Shown: positions 6,824 to 16,187, counted from the first letter of the stretch. The stretch is DNA of 64,000 nt from Flavobacterium dauae (GCF_004151275.2 NZ_CP130821.1:310001-374000), one strand, 5' to 3'. The notes: a model not told the origin generated them from the sequence alone. Program-made: numbers and translations.

Positions 6824-9001
6824 ATGAAATTCAATTTTTTGTTAACCGCTCTTTGTCTGTCGGCAGTTTCAATGCAGGCACAAAATGCGAATGAAGTGCC
6901 AAAAGATTCTATTACGTCAGAAGTTTTAGACGAAGTTTTGGTTCAAGCTGTTCGGGCAAACAGCAAAACACCTGTTGCATTTAGCAATCTCAACAAAAAA
7001 GATCTGGCAAAACGCAATCTTGGACAGGATATTCCTGTTTTAATGAACTTTATGCCATCGGTTGTAACAACCACCGATGCCGGAAACGGGGTAGGATACA
7101 CGGGAATAAGAGTGCGTGGAAGCGATGGAACTCGTGTAAATGTAACTATTAATGGGGTTCCTTATAACGATGCCGAGTCACACGGAAGTTTCTGGGTAAA
7201 TATGCCCGATTTTGTTTCAAGTGTTGAAAACCTGCAATTGCAACGCGGTGTTGGTACATCAACTAATGGATCCGGAGCGTTTGGAGCCAGTTTAAATTTA
7301 TTGACCGATGCTTATTCTTATGATGCAAATGGTGAAATATCTAATTCCGTTGGAAGCTTCAATACAAGAAAACATACCGTGAAATTTTCAACCGGATTGG
7401 TCAATAACACTTTTGAATTAACCGGAAGGTTATCTAATCTTTATTCAGACGGTTATATTGATCGTGCCTCATCTAAATTAAATTCCTATTTTTTGCAGGG
7501 AACTTTTGTGAACGAAGGAACCTTGATAAAGGCTTTAGTTTTTGGTGGAAATGAGAAAACGTATCAAGCGTGGAATGGGTTAGAAGAGAGTGATATTACA
7601 AAGTACGGACGCCGTTTTAATACATCGGGAATGTATTTTGACAATGACGGAAAAATGCAGTTTTACAACAACGAAACCGATAATTACAAACAAGACCACT
7701 ATCAGTTACATTGGAGCGAAAAGTGGAATGACTATTGGAATACCAATGTGGCTTTGCATTACACTAAAGGTTTTGGATATTATGAAAACTATAAAGCAGA
7801 CGAAGATTTAGCAGATTACAATATTACTCCGGTTGAGGTAAATGGCGAAACCAAAGAAAAATCAGATGTAATTCGTAGAAAATACCTAGACAATCAGTTC
7901 TACGGTGTTACGTTCTCGGCACAATATGCGAAAAATAATTTGGAATTGTTGTTTGGCGGAGCGGCAAATACGTATGAAGGAGATCATTTTGGAGAGGTTT
8001 TATGGGTAAGATCGCAACCACAAACCAAATTTCCACAAGAATATTACCGTGATAATTCTACTAAAAATGATATAAACGGTTATGTAAAAGCGACTTATGC
8101 GTTTGATAACCGATGGATTTTGTACGGAGATTTACAATTGCGAAACGTGTCTTACAAAGCTAACGGCAACGATACAGGTTTGGTAAACGATACGTTTAAT
8201 TTCTTTAATCCAAAAGCGGGATTAACATATAAAATCAACCCGAATAATCAGACTTATTTCTCGTATGCCCGTGCACATCGTGAACCGAACCGAACCGATT
8301 ACGAAAACGGTAACCCAAAACCTGAAAAGCTAAACGATTTTGAAATAGGGTGGCGTTACGCGTCAGAAAAATTGTCATTAAATGTAAACGGATATTATAT
8401 GTTGTACAAAGACCAGTTGGTTTTAACCGGAGCATTGAACGATGTGGGATCTGCCATTCGTGAAAACAGCGGTGACAGCTACCGTTTAGGTTTGGAAATT
8501 GACGGAATGTGGCGGTTTGCCAAAAAATGGCAAATTAATCCAAGTGTAACTTTTAGCTCTAATAAAAACGTAGATTATAAAGCACAAATTAATGGTGAAA
8601 TGAAAAATTTAGGAAATACCAATATTTCGTTTTCACCAAATGTAATTGTTGGAAACGCTTTAACGTTCAGTCCAAAAAACAATTTCAATATTTCGTTGTT
8701 AACTAAATTTGTAGGTGAACAATTTATGGGCAACACCGATTCCGATTATTCAAAACTAGATTCGTATGTAACTAATGATATTAATATAGTTTATGAAATG
8801 CCTTTAAAAAAATGGTTTAAAAGCATTTCGTTTAGTGTATTGGCAAACAATATTTTTAATGTAAAATATATATCTAATGGATATTATTACACTTATGACG
8901 ATGATTATTCGGTGCCGGGAAGTATTATAACTAAAGAAGGTGCCGGTTATTACCCACAAGCCCAGTTTAATATTTTAGGCGGTGTTTCGCTGAAGTTTTA
9001 A
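6824..9001 (+). CDS. TonB-dependent outer-membrane receptor, TPP-riboswitch controlled (probable thiamin uptake)
   Basis: The 725-residue precursor has a signal peptide (MKFNFLLTALCLSAVSMQAQ), a plug domain from about 38 to 155 (PVLMNFMPSVVTT, GIRVRGSDGTRVNVTINGVPYNDAESHG, VENLQLQRGVGTSTNGSGAFGASLNL) and a 22-strand-type barrel ending in ILGGVSLKF with a terminal phenylalanine, as expected for BAM insertion. It takes a ligand across the outer membrane using TonB energy. There is no N-terminal carboxypeptidase-like domain. The riboswitch immediately upstream makes thiamin or a precursor the likely substrate; comparative work has proposed such TPP-regulated receptors in Bacteroidota. No inner-membrane transporter lies alongside. 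Confidence 0.9.
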   Translation: MKFNFLLTALCLSAVSMQAQNANEVPKDSITSEVLDEVLVQAVRANSKTPVAFSNLNKKDLAKRNLGQDIPVLMNFMPSVVTTTDAGNGVGYTGIRVRGSDGTRVNVTINGVPYNDAESHGSFWVNMPDFVSSVENLQLQRGVGTSTNGSGAFGASLNLLTDAYSYDANGEISNSVGSFNTRKHTVKFSTGLVNNTFELTGRLSNLYSDGYIDRASSKLNSYFLQGTFVNEGTLIKALVFGGNEKTYQAWNGLEESDITKYGRRFNTSGMYFDNDGKMQFYNNETDNYKQDHYQLHWSEKWNDYWNTNVALHYTKGFGYYENYKADEDLADYNITPVEVNGETKEKSDVIRRKYLDNQFYGVTFSAQYAKNNLELLFGGAANTYEGDHFGEVLWVRSQPQTKFPQEYYRDNSTKNDINGYVKATYAFDNRWILYGDLQLRNVSYKANGNDTGLVNDTFNFFNPKAGLTYKINPNNQTYFSYARAHREPNRTDYENGNPKPEKLNDFEIGWRYASEKLSLNVNGYYMLYKDQLVLTGALNDVGSAIRENSGDSYRLGLEIDGMWRFAKKWQINPSVTFSSNKNVDYKAQINGEMKNLGNTNISFSPNVIVGNALTFSPKNNFNISLLTKFVGEQFMGNTDSDYSKLDSYVTNDINIVYEMPLKKWFKSISFSVLANNIFNVKYISNGYYYTYDDDYSVPGSIITKEGAGYYPQAQFNILGGVSLKF

Positions 9002-9007
9002 TAGACT

Positions 9008-9037
9008 AAATTGCCAAAGTTTTAACTTTGGCAATTT
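9008..9037. repeat. REP-like palindrome, also the likely terminator of the receptor gene
   Basis: A perfect stem of 14 base pairs (9008-9021 with 9024-9037, core TTGCCAAAG / CTTTGGCAA) is followed by T residues. It is closely related to the two palindromes flanking the RAYT transposase gene at 53826-53858 and 54558-54593, differing by a C-G for T-A swap on both arms. Confidence 0.7.
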
Positions 9038-9040
9038 TTT

Positions 9041-9466
9041 TTAATTAATAACCGTAATCATATTGCCGCTTTGATTTACCCGATATTCTTTTAACGGATA
9101 TTGTGCATCGGTAGTTGCTAAGCCTAAAAACAGATTGTAAACTAAATTGTCGTTGCAACTGCATTTTGCTTCCACACCTTCTAAGGTTAATTTAGAACAA
9201 GAACTTACTGCGTGATTGGCACACGTGGCATCAAAAGCCCGGATACCTGTTCCTGTATTAATTACCAAAATTCCGTTAATACCATATCCGCCAATATAAA
9301 CCGCATTCCCCGGATAATTTAGCGTATTGTAAGTAGGTAACGAAGTGTTGATAGGGACATTTACCGCGATTTCGGGCAAATAAGGATTTCGGTTGTCCCA
9401 ATCGTCTTTAGAACAGGAAGTTGAAAAAACAATACTACATATAGTTAAGGCGATAAACTTTTTCAT
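9041..9466 (-). CDS. Lipoprotein with degenerate Rieske-like domain
   Basis: Starting at the ATG at 9466 gives a 141-residue protein with a lipoprotein signal (MKKFIALTICSIVFSTSCSK, lipid-anchored Cys near 18). The remainder follows the order of a Rieske domain: GIRAFDATCANHAVSSC, then VEAKCSCNDNLVYNLFLGLATTDAQYPLKEYRV. In a true Rieske centre the two boxes are CxH and CxxH; here the first is CANH and the second CSCND, without the second histidine. A normal [2Fe-2S] cluster is thus unlikely. Related short lipoproteins occur in Flavobacteriia. The longer frame extending to 9547 would destroy the signal peptide. Confidence 0.7.
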   Translation of the reverse strand: MKKFIALTICSIVFSTSCSKDDWDNRNPYLPEIAVNVPINTSLPTYNTLNYPGNAVYIGGYGINGILVINTGTGIRAFDATCANHAVSSCSKLTLEGVEAKCSCNDNLVYNLFLGLATTDAQYPLKEYRVNQSGNMITVIN

Positions 9467-9484
9467 TATAAAACATTTGGAAAA

Positions 9485-9506
9485 CAAATTTAAATAATTA
9501 ACTTTG
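9485..9506. promoter_or_regulatory. Divergent -7 boxes between the Rieske-like lipoprotein gene and greA
   Basis: TAACTTTG on the plus strand (9499-9506) points to greA, and TAAATTTG on the minus strand (9485-9492) points to the lipoprotein gene at 9466. They are six bases apart, so the two promoters probably interfere with each other. Confidence 0.55.
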
Positions 9507-9553
9507 ACTAAATAATTGAAGCGAAAAATATTAACAAATAAACGCATAAGAAT

Positions 9554-9580
9554 AAAATCCCATACAAACGGGATTTTTTC
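9554..9580 (+). terminator. Intrinsic-terminator-like hairpin in the greA leader
   Basis: AAAATCCC (9554-9561) and GGGATTTT (9570-9577) around an 8-base loop, followed by TT. It lies between the likely greA promoter (9499-9506) and the greA ATG at 9603, so it should make part of the transcripts stop before the gene. Confidence 0.55.
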
Positions 9581-9602
9581 TGTTTTATAAATTGAATTGA
9601 AA

Positions 9603-10079
9603 ATGAGTAAGGTATCATATTACACGGCAGAGGGATTAAAAAAATTAAGAGACGAAATTGAATATCTAAAAGGCATTGAACGTCCAAAAGCATCGCAGGC
9701 AATTGCAGATGCACGTGATAAAGGCGATTTATCTGAAAATGCAGAATACGATGCTGCTAAAGAAGCTCAAGGTTTATTAGAATTAAAAATTGCTAAAATG
9801 GAAGAAGTTTTGGCAAACGCCCGTTTAATTGATGAGTCGCAGTTAGATACATCGAAAGTATTGGTTCTTTCTACCGTTCGCATTAAAAACCAAACCAACG
9901 GAATGGAAATAAAATACAAATTGGTTGCAGAAAGTGAAGCCGATTTAAAGGCAGGGAAAATATCGGTAACATCTCCAATTGGTAAAGGTTTGTTGGGCAA
10001 GTCAGTTGGCGAGATTGCAGAAATAAGTGTGCCAAACGGTACGTTGAAATTTGAAATTTTAGAAATTACCAGAGATTAA
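9603..10079 (+). CDS. greA: Transcription elongation factor GreA
   Basis: GreA enters the secondary channel of RNA polymerase and stimulates cleavage of backtracked RNA. The 158-residue protein has the N-terminal coiled coil (YYTAEGLKKLRDEIEYLKGIERPKASQAIADARDKGDLSENAEYDAAKEAQ) with the acidic tip DxxENAEYD, and the C-terminal FKBP-like domain (ISVTSPIGKGLLGKSVGEI). The ATG at 9603 gives the usual N-terminus MSKVSYYT; a TTG two codons upstream is ignored. The HIT gene follows after 12 bases, suggesting an operon. Confidence 0.96.
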   Translation: MSKVSYYTAEGLKKLRDEIEYLKGIERPKASQAIADARDKGDLSENAEYDAAKEAQGLLELKIAKMEEVLANARLIDESQLDTSKVLVLSTVRIKNQTNGMEIKYKLVAESEADLKAGKISVTSPIGKGLLGKSVGEIAEISVPNGTLKFEILEITRD

Positions 10080-10091
10080 TTATTTTAAGTT

Positions 10092-10478
10092 ATGAGTATT
10101 TTTACTAAGATTATCAGCGGTGAAATTCCATCGTACAAAGTAGCAGAAAACGATGAATTTATTGCTTTTTTAGATATTAATCCCAATACAAAAGGACATA
10201 CTTTATGTGTGCCTAAAAAAGAAGTGGATAAAATTTTTGATTTAGACAAAGAATTGTACAATCGATTGATGGCTTTTTCGTACGATGTTGCTAAAGCTAT
10301 AGAAAAAGCCATTCCGTGTAAACGCATCGGAATGTCGGTAGTTGGTTTGGAAGTACCGCACGTACATGTACACCTGATTCCGTTACACGATATGGAAGAC
10401 ATTCGATTTCAACGGAAAACATCATTAACACCACAAGAATTTGAAGAAACAGCTGCGCAAATTGCAGTTAAGTTATAA
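10092..10478 (+). CDS. HIT-family nucleotide hydrolase/transferase
   Basis: The 128-residue protein has the histidine triad HVHVHLIP at about 108-115, the active site that hydrolyses nucleoside phosphoramidates in HinT-type enzymes. Other conserved features are the opening SIFTKIISGEIPSYKVAE, the strand FLDINPNTKGHTLCVPKKE and the C-terminal helix. It is close behind greA and probably co-transcribed. The family match is clear; the physiological substrate is not known for most bacterial members. Confidence 0.93.
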   Translation: MSIFTKIISGEIPSYKVAENDEFIAFLDINPNTKGHTLCVPKKEVDKIFDLDKELYNRLMAFSYDVAKAIEKAIPCKRIGMSVVGLEVPHVHVHLIPLHDMEDIRFQRKTSLTPQEFEETAAQIAVKL

Positions 10479-10793
10479 TAAAATTTTAGTTTAATTGACT
10501 GTTATTCACTTTACACTCGTCACTTCGATTTCGTAAGTTTTTCGTAATGAAATGGAGAAAATTGTATCGAGAAGTTTTTGAATTATAAGTTCTTGACAAG
10601 CTTCGGTTCTCGACAAGCTCGAACTGACGGAAATTTTAATTATATTTTGGTTTGGTATAAATTTCGTGATAATCATTTATTATTATTTAAGTGTGACTTT
10701 TTTTTGAAACTGTTGTCTTAATTATATAAACGATTTAACCGTTTTTTTTAATTAAAAAATTGGATTAGAAAAAGAAAGAAATTATTGGGCAAG

Positions 10794-10830
10794 AAAAAGC
10801 TGTTGGGAAACCAACAGCTTTTTTTATTCT
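10794..10830. terminator. Strong hairpin terminator
   Basis: AAAAAGCTGTTGG and CCAACAGCTTTTT are perfect 13-base arms around a GAAA tetraloop, with T runs usable in the plus direction and A runs for the minus direction. Confidence 0.75.
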
Positions 10831-10885
10831 GTAAAACTTGATTTATCCTCTTATAACGTTAAGTGCATAACAAAGAGTATAAATA

Positions 10886-10914
10886 AAAAGACCGTTCAAA
10901 ACGAACGGTCTTTT
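10886..10914 (-). terminator. Terminator of the giant T9SS protein gene
   Basis: AAAAGACCGTTC and GAACGGTCTTTT, perfect 12-base arms, 18 bases beyond the stop of the minus-strand gene. Confidence 0.8.
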
Positions 10915-10931
10915 ATTATTAAACGTTTAAT

Positions 10932-13900
10932 TTACTTTCTAACAATTTTAATAAACTGGCTGCTGTCTTTGGTTTTTACGTTCAGCATATAAGTGCCTGA
11001 ACTTAATGTACCAAAATCTAACCGCACTGTTTCACTTTCAAAATCACGTGTCATTACCAAACGTCCGTTTAAATCAAACACTTCAACTTTAGTAATAGTT
11101 TCACTGTAATTGATCGTTAATAAATCGCTTGTAGGGTTTGGATAGTAATTTAATTTGCTTAAATCAAAATCATTTACTCCTAAAACAATCTCCACTTCAA
11201 CCGGTGTTGGTAAACTTGGGCATCCGTTAGTTCCTATAACAACAGCGTAATAAGTGCTGCCATTTATCATTGGCATGTTTTGCTGTAACGGATTGTTGCC
11301 GTTCATTGCATCTTCATAGGTTGCGTACCAAACCACATTTGGTTCGTTCATCACTAGATTGCTTATCTCTGCATAGTTCGTAAATATTTGTGGTGAAGCT
11401 CCGGTTGGACTGTTTGGTCGGCTGTTAATTGTGATCTGTACCTGAGTACGTGCCGATTCGCATCCGTTTTCAACACGTGTTACAAAATAGTATCCGCTTT
11501 TTAAAATGTCGGTTACCGGTAAAGCTGTTGTTGAAGTACTGTTTAAATACCAGCTGTATGATACTCCCGAAGGCATCGGTAAATCAATATCTCCCACCTT
11601 AGCTCCATCGCATAATACAATTGGTGTTACCGCCGGAGCACTTGTGCTGGTTATGCGTACTGCAACAGGTACTTTTACAGAGATACAGTTACTTACTCTT
11701 TGAGATAAATAATAAGTTCCGCTTGTTAATGGTGTGGTTAATGCCAACGGTGTTGTTGATGTGGCATTGCTGTACCATTCTGCTGTAGCATTTGGCAATA
11801 TCTGTGCGGTTAATTGTGCAACAGTTCCGCTACCACATATATTTTGAATAGTAGCAGTAGGTGCCGGAACACTGCCTTGGGCTGTCACGATTATTTGTGC
11901 ACGTTGCGATTCACATCCATTTATTTTTTGTGAAACATAATAGGTTCCTGTTACAACCGATGAGGTATTAGGTATCGGGGTTTGTGATGTTGATGAAGGA
12001 TACCATACCAGTTCTGAACCGGCAATTTGATTCAGATTTGCATTTCCGTAGTTCAATGCACCACAAACAGAAATTGTTTGAGGAGTTAATGAAGCCGGTC
12101 CTTGACCTACACTTACCAATACGGCTATTCTGCCCGATTCACAATTTCCTAATGTTTGTGAAGCGTAATAAGTGGTGTTGTTTACCAATGGTGTTGTTAA
12201 TGACAATGGTGTTGTTGAAGTTGCTGAATCATACCAATTAATTTGTGCTCCACTAGTTCCGGTAGCAACTAAATCGGCTACAGTACCACTACTACACGAA
12301 TATTGTGTTGACTGTGCATTTGGCATTGTCAATGTTGTTATTGTTACAGCAAAAGCTACACGTGTTGATTTACAATCTCCCTGAACCGCTTCTACATAAT
12401 ACGTTCCTGTTTTAGAAACGGTGGTTACTGGTGTAGTTGCAGTTGCCGAATCGTAAAAATTATACGTGGTAGAACCTGTTCCGCCTGTTACAACAATGTT
12501 GCTTACAGGTGTTGTTTGGCAAAATGTTTGGTTTTGTACAACAGGTGTTGCTACATCGGTTACGTTTATTGTAACGGGAATTGCAGCTTCACAACCTGTA
12601 GGTGCTGTTATTGTTGCATTATATATTTGATTCATTGTTCCACTTGATATAACATAAACGGTTGCAGCATCTGTACCAGAGATATATTGTACTGTGGTTG
12701 CAGCATCTAAATATAAATTAGTTGCCGGACTCCATGTTACTTTTGCCTGGGTTAAACCAAACTTCACATTTAATCGGTCATTAGTTACTGTTCCCGTTAA
12801 CGGATCTGGATCTGTTTCGCTTGTAGTATAGATACCTACATTGTTTCCTGCAACAGTATTATAATACGTTTGTGCATTGTTTGTTCCTGTGGTTGCACCA
12901 CCTTCTTGGGTAATTTCTATCAATATGTTTGATTGACCATCCCAATAGAACGGACTGTCTAAGGTCATTGTTTGAAGTCCTTGGAACGTATGCGGATGGT
13001 TTGTTCTTGAAAATACCGTTACAAAATTTCCTGTTTCAAAATTAGTAGTGCCAAAAGTAGTATTCGGCGTTAACATCATTTTTACGGTATATTCTGTACT
13101 TGTTAAACTCGCTCCGGAATTAATTGTTTCGAAAGATAATTCGTCTATATAACCCGCTACAGTAACTCCTTGGGCAATTAATTCGGCTGCACTGTAGATA
13201 TATTGTTGCTTTGAATAAACTTCACTATATACATATGCCGACATTTCACTGGTTGCACTGGTTGTTGTGGTAGGCATACCTATTGTTGCATCTGCAGGAA
13301 TGGCTTCAAGGACTTTAAGTTCGGCTACTTCGTTTTTACATAAATCATACGAACTTGCCAATGTTGCATCCGCTTGTGGGATTTCGCTTGCAAAAACACG
13401 AACTGTTTTTAAATGCTCGCAAATACCGTTTGACTGGCTTGCTGATAAAACATATTCTTGTTCTTGTGTGGTGTTGAATGTCCAACCGTTTACTTCATCA
13501 CCGCTTACTCCTGTACTTGGTGTCCATACAAAGGTATCGTAGCCACCTAAATTGGTTGTAATGGTTACAACTTCTGAATTACCTCCTGCACATGAAGTTA
13601 CCATATCGGTTGATAATTCAAAGGCAGGTTTGGGTTCTACGGTTACTTTAACTTCTGTACGTCCTGAATTACAAGAAGTCACAAAAACCGTATTTGGGCG
13701 GTCATTACTTGTACCTGTATTTCCGCTACCATTAACAGAACCTGTATTGGTTGTTAAAAATGAAGCAGCAGATTGATTATCACCATGAGTTTCAGTAGTC
13801 ATTGGAGAAGATGTAGTATGATACATTATAGATCCGCTATTACCTCCTCCATTCTGGTTGCTCCAATTGGTCTGTACTACCAAATTACTAATACCATCCC

Positions 13901-16187
13901 AGAAATAAGGTGTGGTAAAGGTAAAAGTGTGGATTCCTACGGCAAATGTTTCACTTGTGTTACTGTAAACTTCTGTTAAAAGGCTATTGTCTATATGAGT
14001 AGTAGTTGCATTATTTTGTGTAGTAGTTCCTAACGAAATGCTAAAATCATTTCTGTTTGCTGTTCCTTGTGAAACAATTTCAAACTCAAGTCCCTTTATG
14101 TCCCCTGCTGTCAGTCCTGCTGCTTTAAGCTCAGCTACTGTAAAGATATATTGATGTTTATAACCTCCCCAACTATGAAATAAAAAAGTACCGCTGGTTG
14201 TACCTGTTGAAGTTCCTTCACCAATATTAGCTTTAGCTTCTATAGATGAGTTTTCTGCGGTTACCCAATAACTGGTGTCTACTGTTAATAAAGGAGTTGT
14301 AAAGTTTGCTCCGGTATGTACCAAATTACCACCTATTTCTTTATCGTACCATAATACTGTACCCGCATCATAAATAGCCGTTAAATCTACTTCTTGTTCT
14401 CCACAAACTGTAACACTTGGTGCTGTAATTAATTCTGGATAATCACACATAGTGTTAAATGAAGTACCGTCTGTCCATATACTATTGTCGGTAGATGAGC
14501 AAATGGTTTTTACGTATATCTTATATTTTATTAATGGTTGTAATCCGTTAACTGTGAAGATACTCGTAGAGGAGGTTCCTGCTGTTGCTAGTCCCGTAGT
14601 TCCGCTTCCCGGATTCCCGGATTCCCGAACTTCATATGCGTATGTAACATTTGTAGCACTTTTTGGATTAGGAGTTACAGTTACTGTGGCAGCATCTTTT
14701 GTAACATCTGATATTTGTACATCAATTGGTCTGCTGCAAGTTATAGGGGTTATTTCTATATTATCTATAGCACCTCCAGGCATGGTACCAACCGAACCAT
14801 CATTTCTCCATTCAAAAATAATTCGAAAAGAGCCTGTGAAATTTGTTATATCCTGAATTAGCTGTTCTCTTTTAAAAGTTGCATCCATATTAAGATTTCC
14901 AAATAAATCAATTCTATCACTAGCTGCTGTAATCTGGGTGCCAGCTATGGGAATGAATGATGAAGGAACCAACCATACTCTTATATAATCACAACAACTT
15001 TCTGCTAGTGCCCTCCAATCAAACCCCAATGTAATCTCTGATATATTTGCTGGAATTGCAAAATCTTTATAGGCATGAACTACAGAAGAAGACGAAGTGT
15101 TATAATCATTGCTTGTGCCATTATCATCGGAGATGTACATGCCTTTTGTTCCGCCATTTGATGTGGCACTTCCAACTACCCACTGATTTGTTTGTGTACC
15201 ATTTGAAAGTTCCCAATCATGAGTTGCTCCTTCAAAGTCTTGAGTGTAAGGTATAGGAGTAGGGTCATGTATAAATTGATATGAAGAATAAATACTTTTA
15301 TCGGTAGGACCACACACCGTTCTTATATAAATAGTATAGATGGTACCCGACTGTAAGCCAGCTACTGTGAAGTTTGCTGTGGTTGAACTTCCTGAAGTTA
15401 CAAAACCAGTAGTACCGCTACCTTGGGCACCTGATGTTCTAACTTCGTATTCATAACTAACACCAACAGAATTTGCTGGATTTGGCGTAACTGTAACATC
15501 GACAGACGTTTGTGAAGCTTTAACGATTGAAACCCCTATAGGTTGATAACATGTTACTTGATTAATTGATACATTATCAATAGCACCGCCTGGCATAGTG
15601 CCTACCGAACCATCGTTTCTCCATTCAAAAACCAATCTAAAAGACCCCAAAGCTGCATAAGCTGAAACATCTTGGATTAACTGTTCTCTTTTAAATGAAG
15701 CATCCATATTTAGATTGCCAAATAAATCAATGCGATCTGTAGCACCTCCTATTTGTGATCCAACAGTGGGGGTAAATGAAGTTGGCACGAGCCATACTCT
15801 TAAATAGTCACAACAACTTTCTGCTAATGCTCGCCAATCAAATTCTAAGCTAATCTCTTGAGCAGTGGGTGTCAGTGCAAAATCTTTATATGCGTGAACA
15901 ACACTTGTTGACGTGTTTGTATAATTATTAGTTACACCATTGTCATTAGAAATATATAATGATTGACTTCCGCCATTTGCAACAGCAGTACCTACGACCC
16001 ATTGATTTACTGCTGTTCCGTTAGAAAGCGTCCAGCCATGCGTACCTTCAAAACCTTGCGTATAAGGTAAAGCAGTTTGTGCTTGTGCATTTAAAGCCGG
16101 TAAAAACAAACCTAAAAATATCAACATCAAAGTCTGGGTGTTTAACCACCGTATCTTAAACCTTGAGTGTATTGTAGTTTTTTTCAT
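10932..16187 (-). CDS. Giant secreted multidomain protein with T9SS C-terminal sorting domain
   Basis: The 1751-residue precursor begins with a signal peptide (hydrophobic stretch about 19-34, then NAQAQ). Two similar modules of about 170 residues follow (about 40-210 and 310-480), each starting PYTQ-FEG and ending GSVGTMPGGAIDN, with the jelly-roll look of MAM/adhesin domains; each is followed by a fibronectin III-like domain (TYEVR..GSGTTG..). From about 585 there are many Ig-like units with the pattern WY(D/N)SATSTTPL..TTYY, typical of Ig-like domains in Bacteroidota surface proteins. The last 80 residues (YYPNPTSDLLTINY ... GTYMLNVKTKDSSQFIKIVRK) are a type A T9SS sorting domain. It is probably an adhesin or surface-layer component; no catalytic motif is seen. 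Confidence 0.88.
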   Translation of the reverse strand: MKKTTIHSRFKIRWLNTQTLMLIFLGLFLPALNAQAQTALPYTQGFEGTHGWTLSNGTAVNQWVVGTAVANGGSQSLYISNDNGVTNNYTNTSTSVVHAYKDFALTPTAQEISLEFDWRALAESCCDYLRVWLVPTSFTPTVGSQIGGATDRIDLFGNLNMDASFKREQLIQDVSAYAALGSFRLVFEWRNDGSVGTMPGGAIDNVSINQVTCYQPIGVSIVKASQTSVDVTVTPNPANSVGVSYEYEVRTSGAQGSGTTGFVTSGSSTTANFTVAGLQSGTIYTIYIRTVCGPTDKSIYSSYQFIHDPTPIPYTQDFEGATHDWELSNGTQTNQWVVGSATSNGGTKGMYISDDNGTSNDYNTSSSSVVHAYKDFAIPANISEITLGFDWRALAESCCDYIRVWLVPSSFIPIAGTQITAASDRIDLFGNLNMDATFKREQLIQDITNFTGSFRIIFEWRNDGSVGTMPGGAIDNIEITPITCSRPIDVQISDVTKDAATVTVTPNPKSATNVTYAYEVRESGNPGSGTTGLATAGTSSTSIFTVNGLQPLIKYKIYVKTICSSTDNSIWTDGTSFNTMCDYPELITAPSVTVCGEQEVDLTAIYDAGTVLWYDKEIGGNLVHTGANFTTPLLTVDTSYWVTAENSSIEAKANIGEGTSTGTTSGTFLFHSWGGYKHQYIFTVAELKAAGLTAGDIKGLEFEIVSQGTANRNDFSISLGTTTQNNATTTHIDNSLLTEVYSNTSETFAVGIHTFTFTTPYFWDGISNLVVQTNWSNQNGGGNSGSIMYHTTSSPMTTETHGDNQSAASFLTTNTGSVNGSGNTGTSNDRPNTVFVTSCNSGRTEVKVTVEPKPAFELSTDMVTSCAGGNSEVVTITTNLGGYDTFVWTPSTGVSGDEVNGWTFNTTQEQEYVLSASQSNGICEHLKTVRVFASEIPQADATLASSYDLCKNEVAELKVLEAIPADATIGMPTTTTSATSEMSAYVYSEVYSKQQYIYSAAELIAQGVTVAGYIDELSFETINSGASLTSTEYTVKMMLTPNTTFGTTNFETGNFVTVFSRTNHPHTFQGLQTMTLDSPFYWDGQSNILIEITQEGGATTGTNNAQTYYNTVAGNNVGIYTTSETDPDPLTGTVTNDRLNVKFGLTQAKVTWSPATNLYLDAATTVQYISGTDAATVYVISSGTMNQIYNATITAPTGCEAAIPVTINVTDVATPVVQNQTFCQTTPVSNIVVTGGTGSTTYNFYDSATATTPVTTVSKTGTYYVEAVQGDCKSTRVAFAVTITTLTMPNAQSTQYSCSSGTVADLVATGTSGAQINWYDSATSTTPLSLTTPLVNNTTYYASQTLGNCESGRIAVLVSVGQGPASLTPQTISVCGALNYGNANLNQIAGSELVWYPSSTSQTPIPNTSSVVTGTYYVSQKINGCESQRAQIIVTAQGSVPAPTATIQNICGSGTVAQLTAQILPNATAEWYSNATSTTPLALTTPLTSGTYYLSQRVSNCISVKVPVAVRITSTSAPAVTPIVLCDGAKVGDIDLPMPSGVSYSWYLNSTSTTALPVTDILKSGYYFVTRVENGCESARTQVQITINSRPNSPTGASPQIFTNYAEISNLVMNEPNVVWYATYEDAMNGNNPLQQNMPMINGSTYYAVVIGTNGCPSLPTPVEVEIVLGVNDFDLSKLNYYPNPTSDLLTINYSETITKVEVFDLNGRLVMTRDFESETVRLDFGTLSSGTYMLNVKTKDSSQFIKIVRK

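Larger units (their letters stand above)
10479..10931. repeat. Intergenic region: family B repeat (copy 2) and two terminators
   Basis: No gene is visible in these 453 bases. About 10505-10640 holds a dispersed repeat whose reverse complement matches 2288-2350; it also contains the near-duplicate phrases TTCTTGACAAGCTTCGG and TTCTCGACAAGCTCGAA. The rest is AT-rich, with two strong hairpins annotated separately. Confidence 0.5.

Noticed and set aside
9467..9547. N-terminal extension of the Rieske-like lipoprotein
   Set aside because: It would hide the lipoprotein signal peptide and covers the -7 box at 9485-9492.
10479..10793. Protein-coding sequence in the long gap after the HIT gene
   Set aside because: All six frames are broken by stops; only repeat-like sequence was seen.
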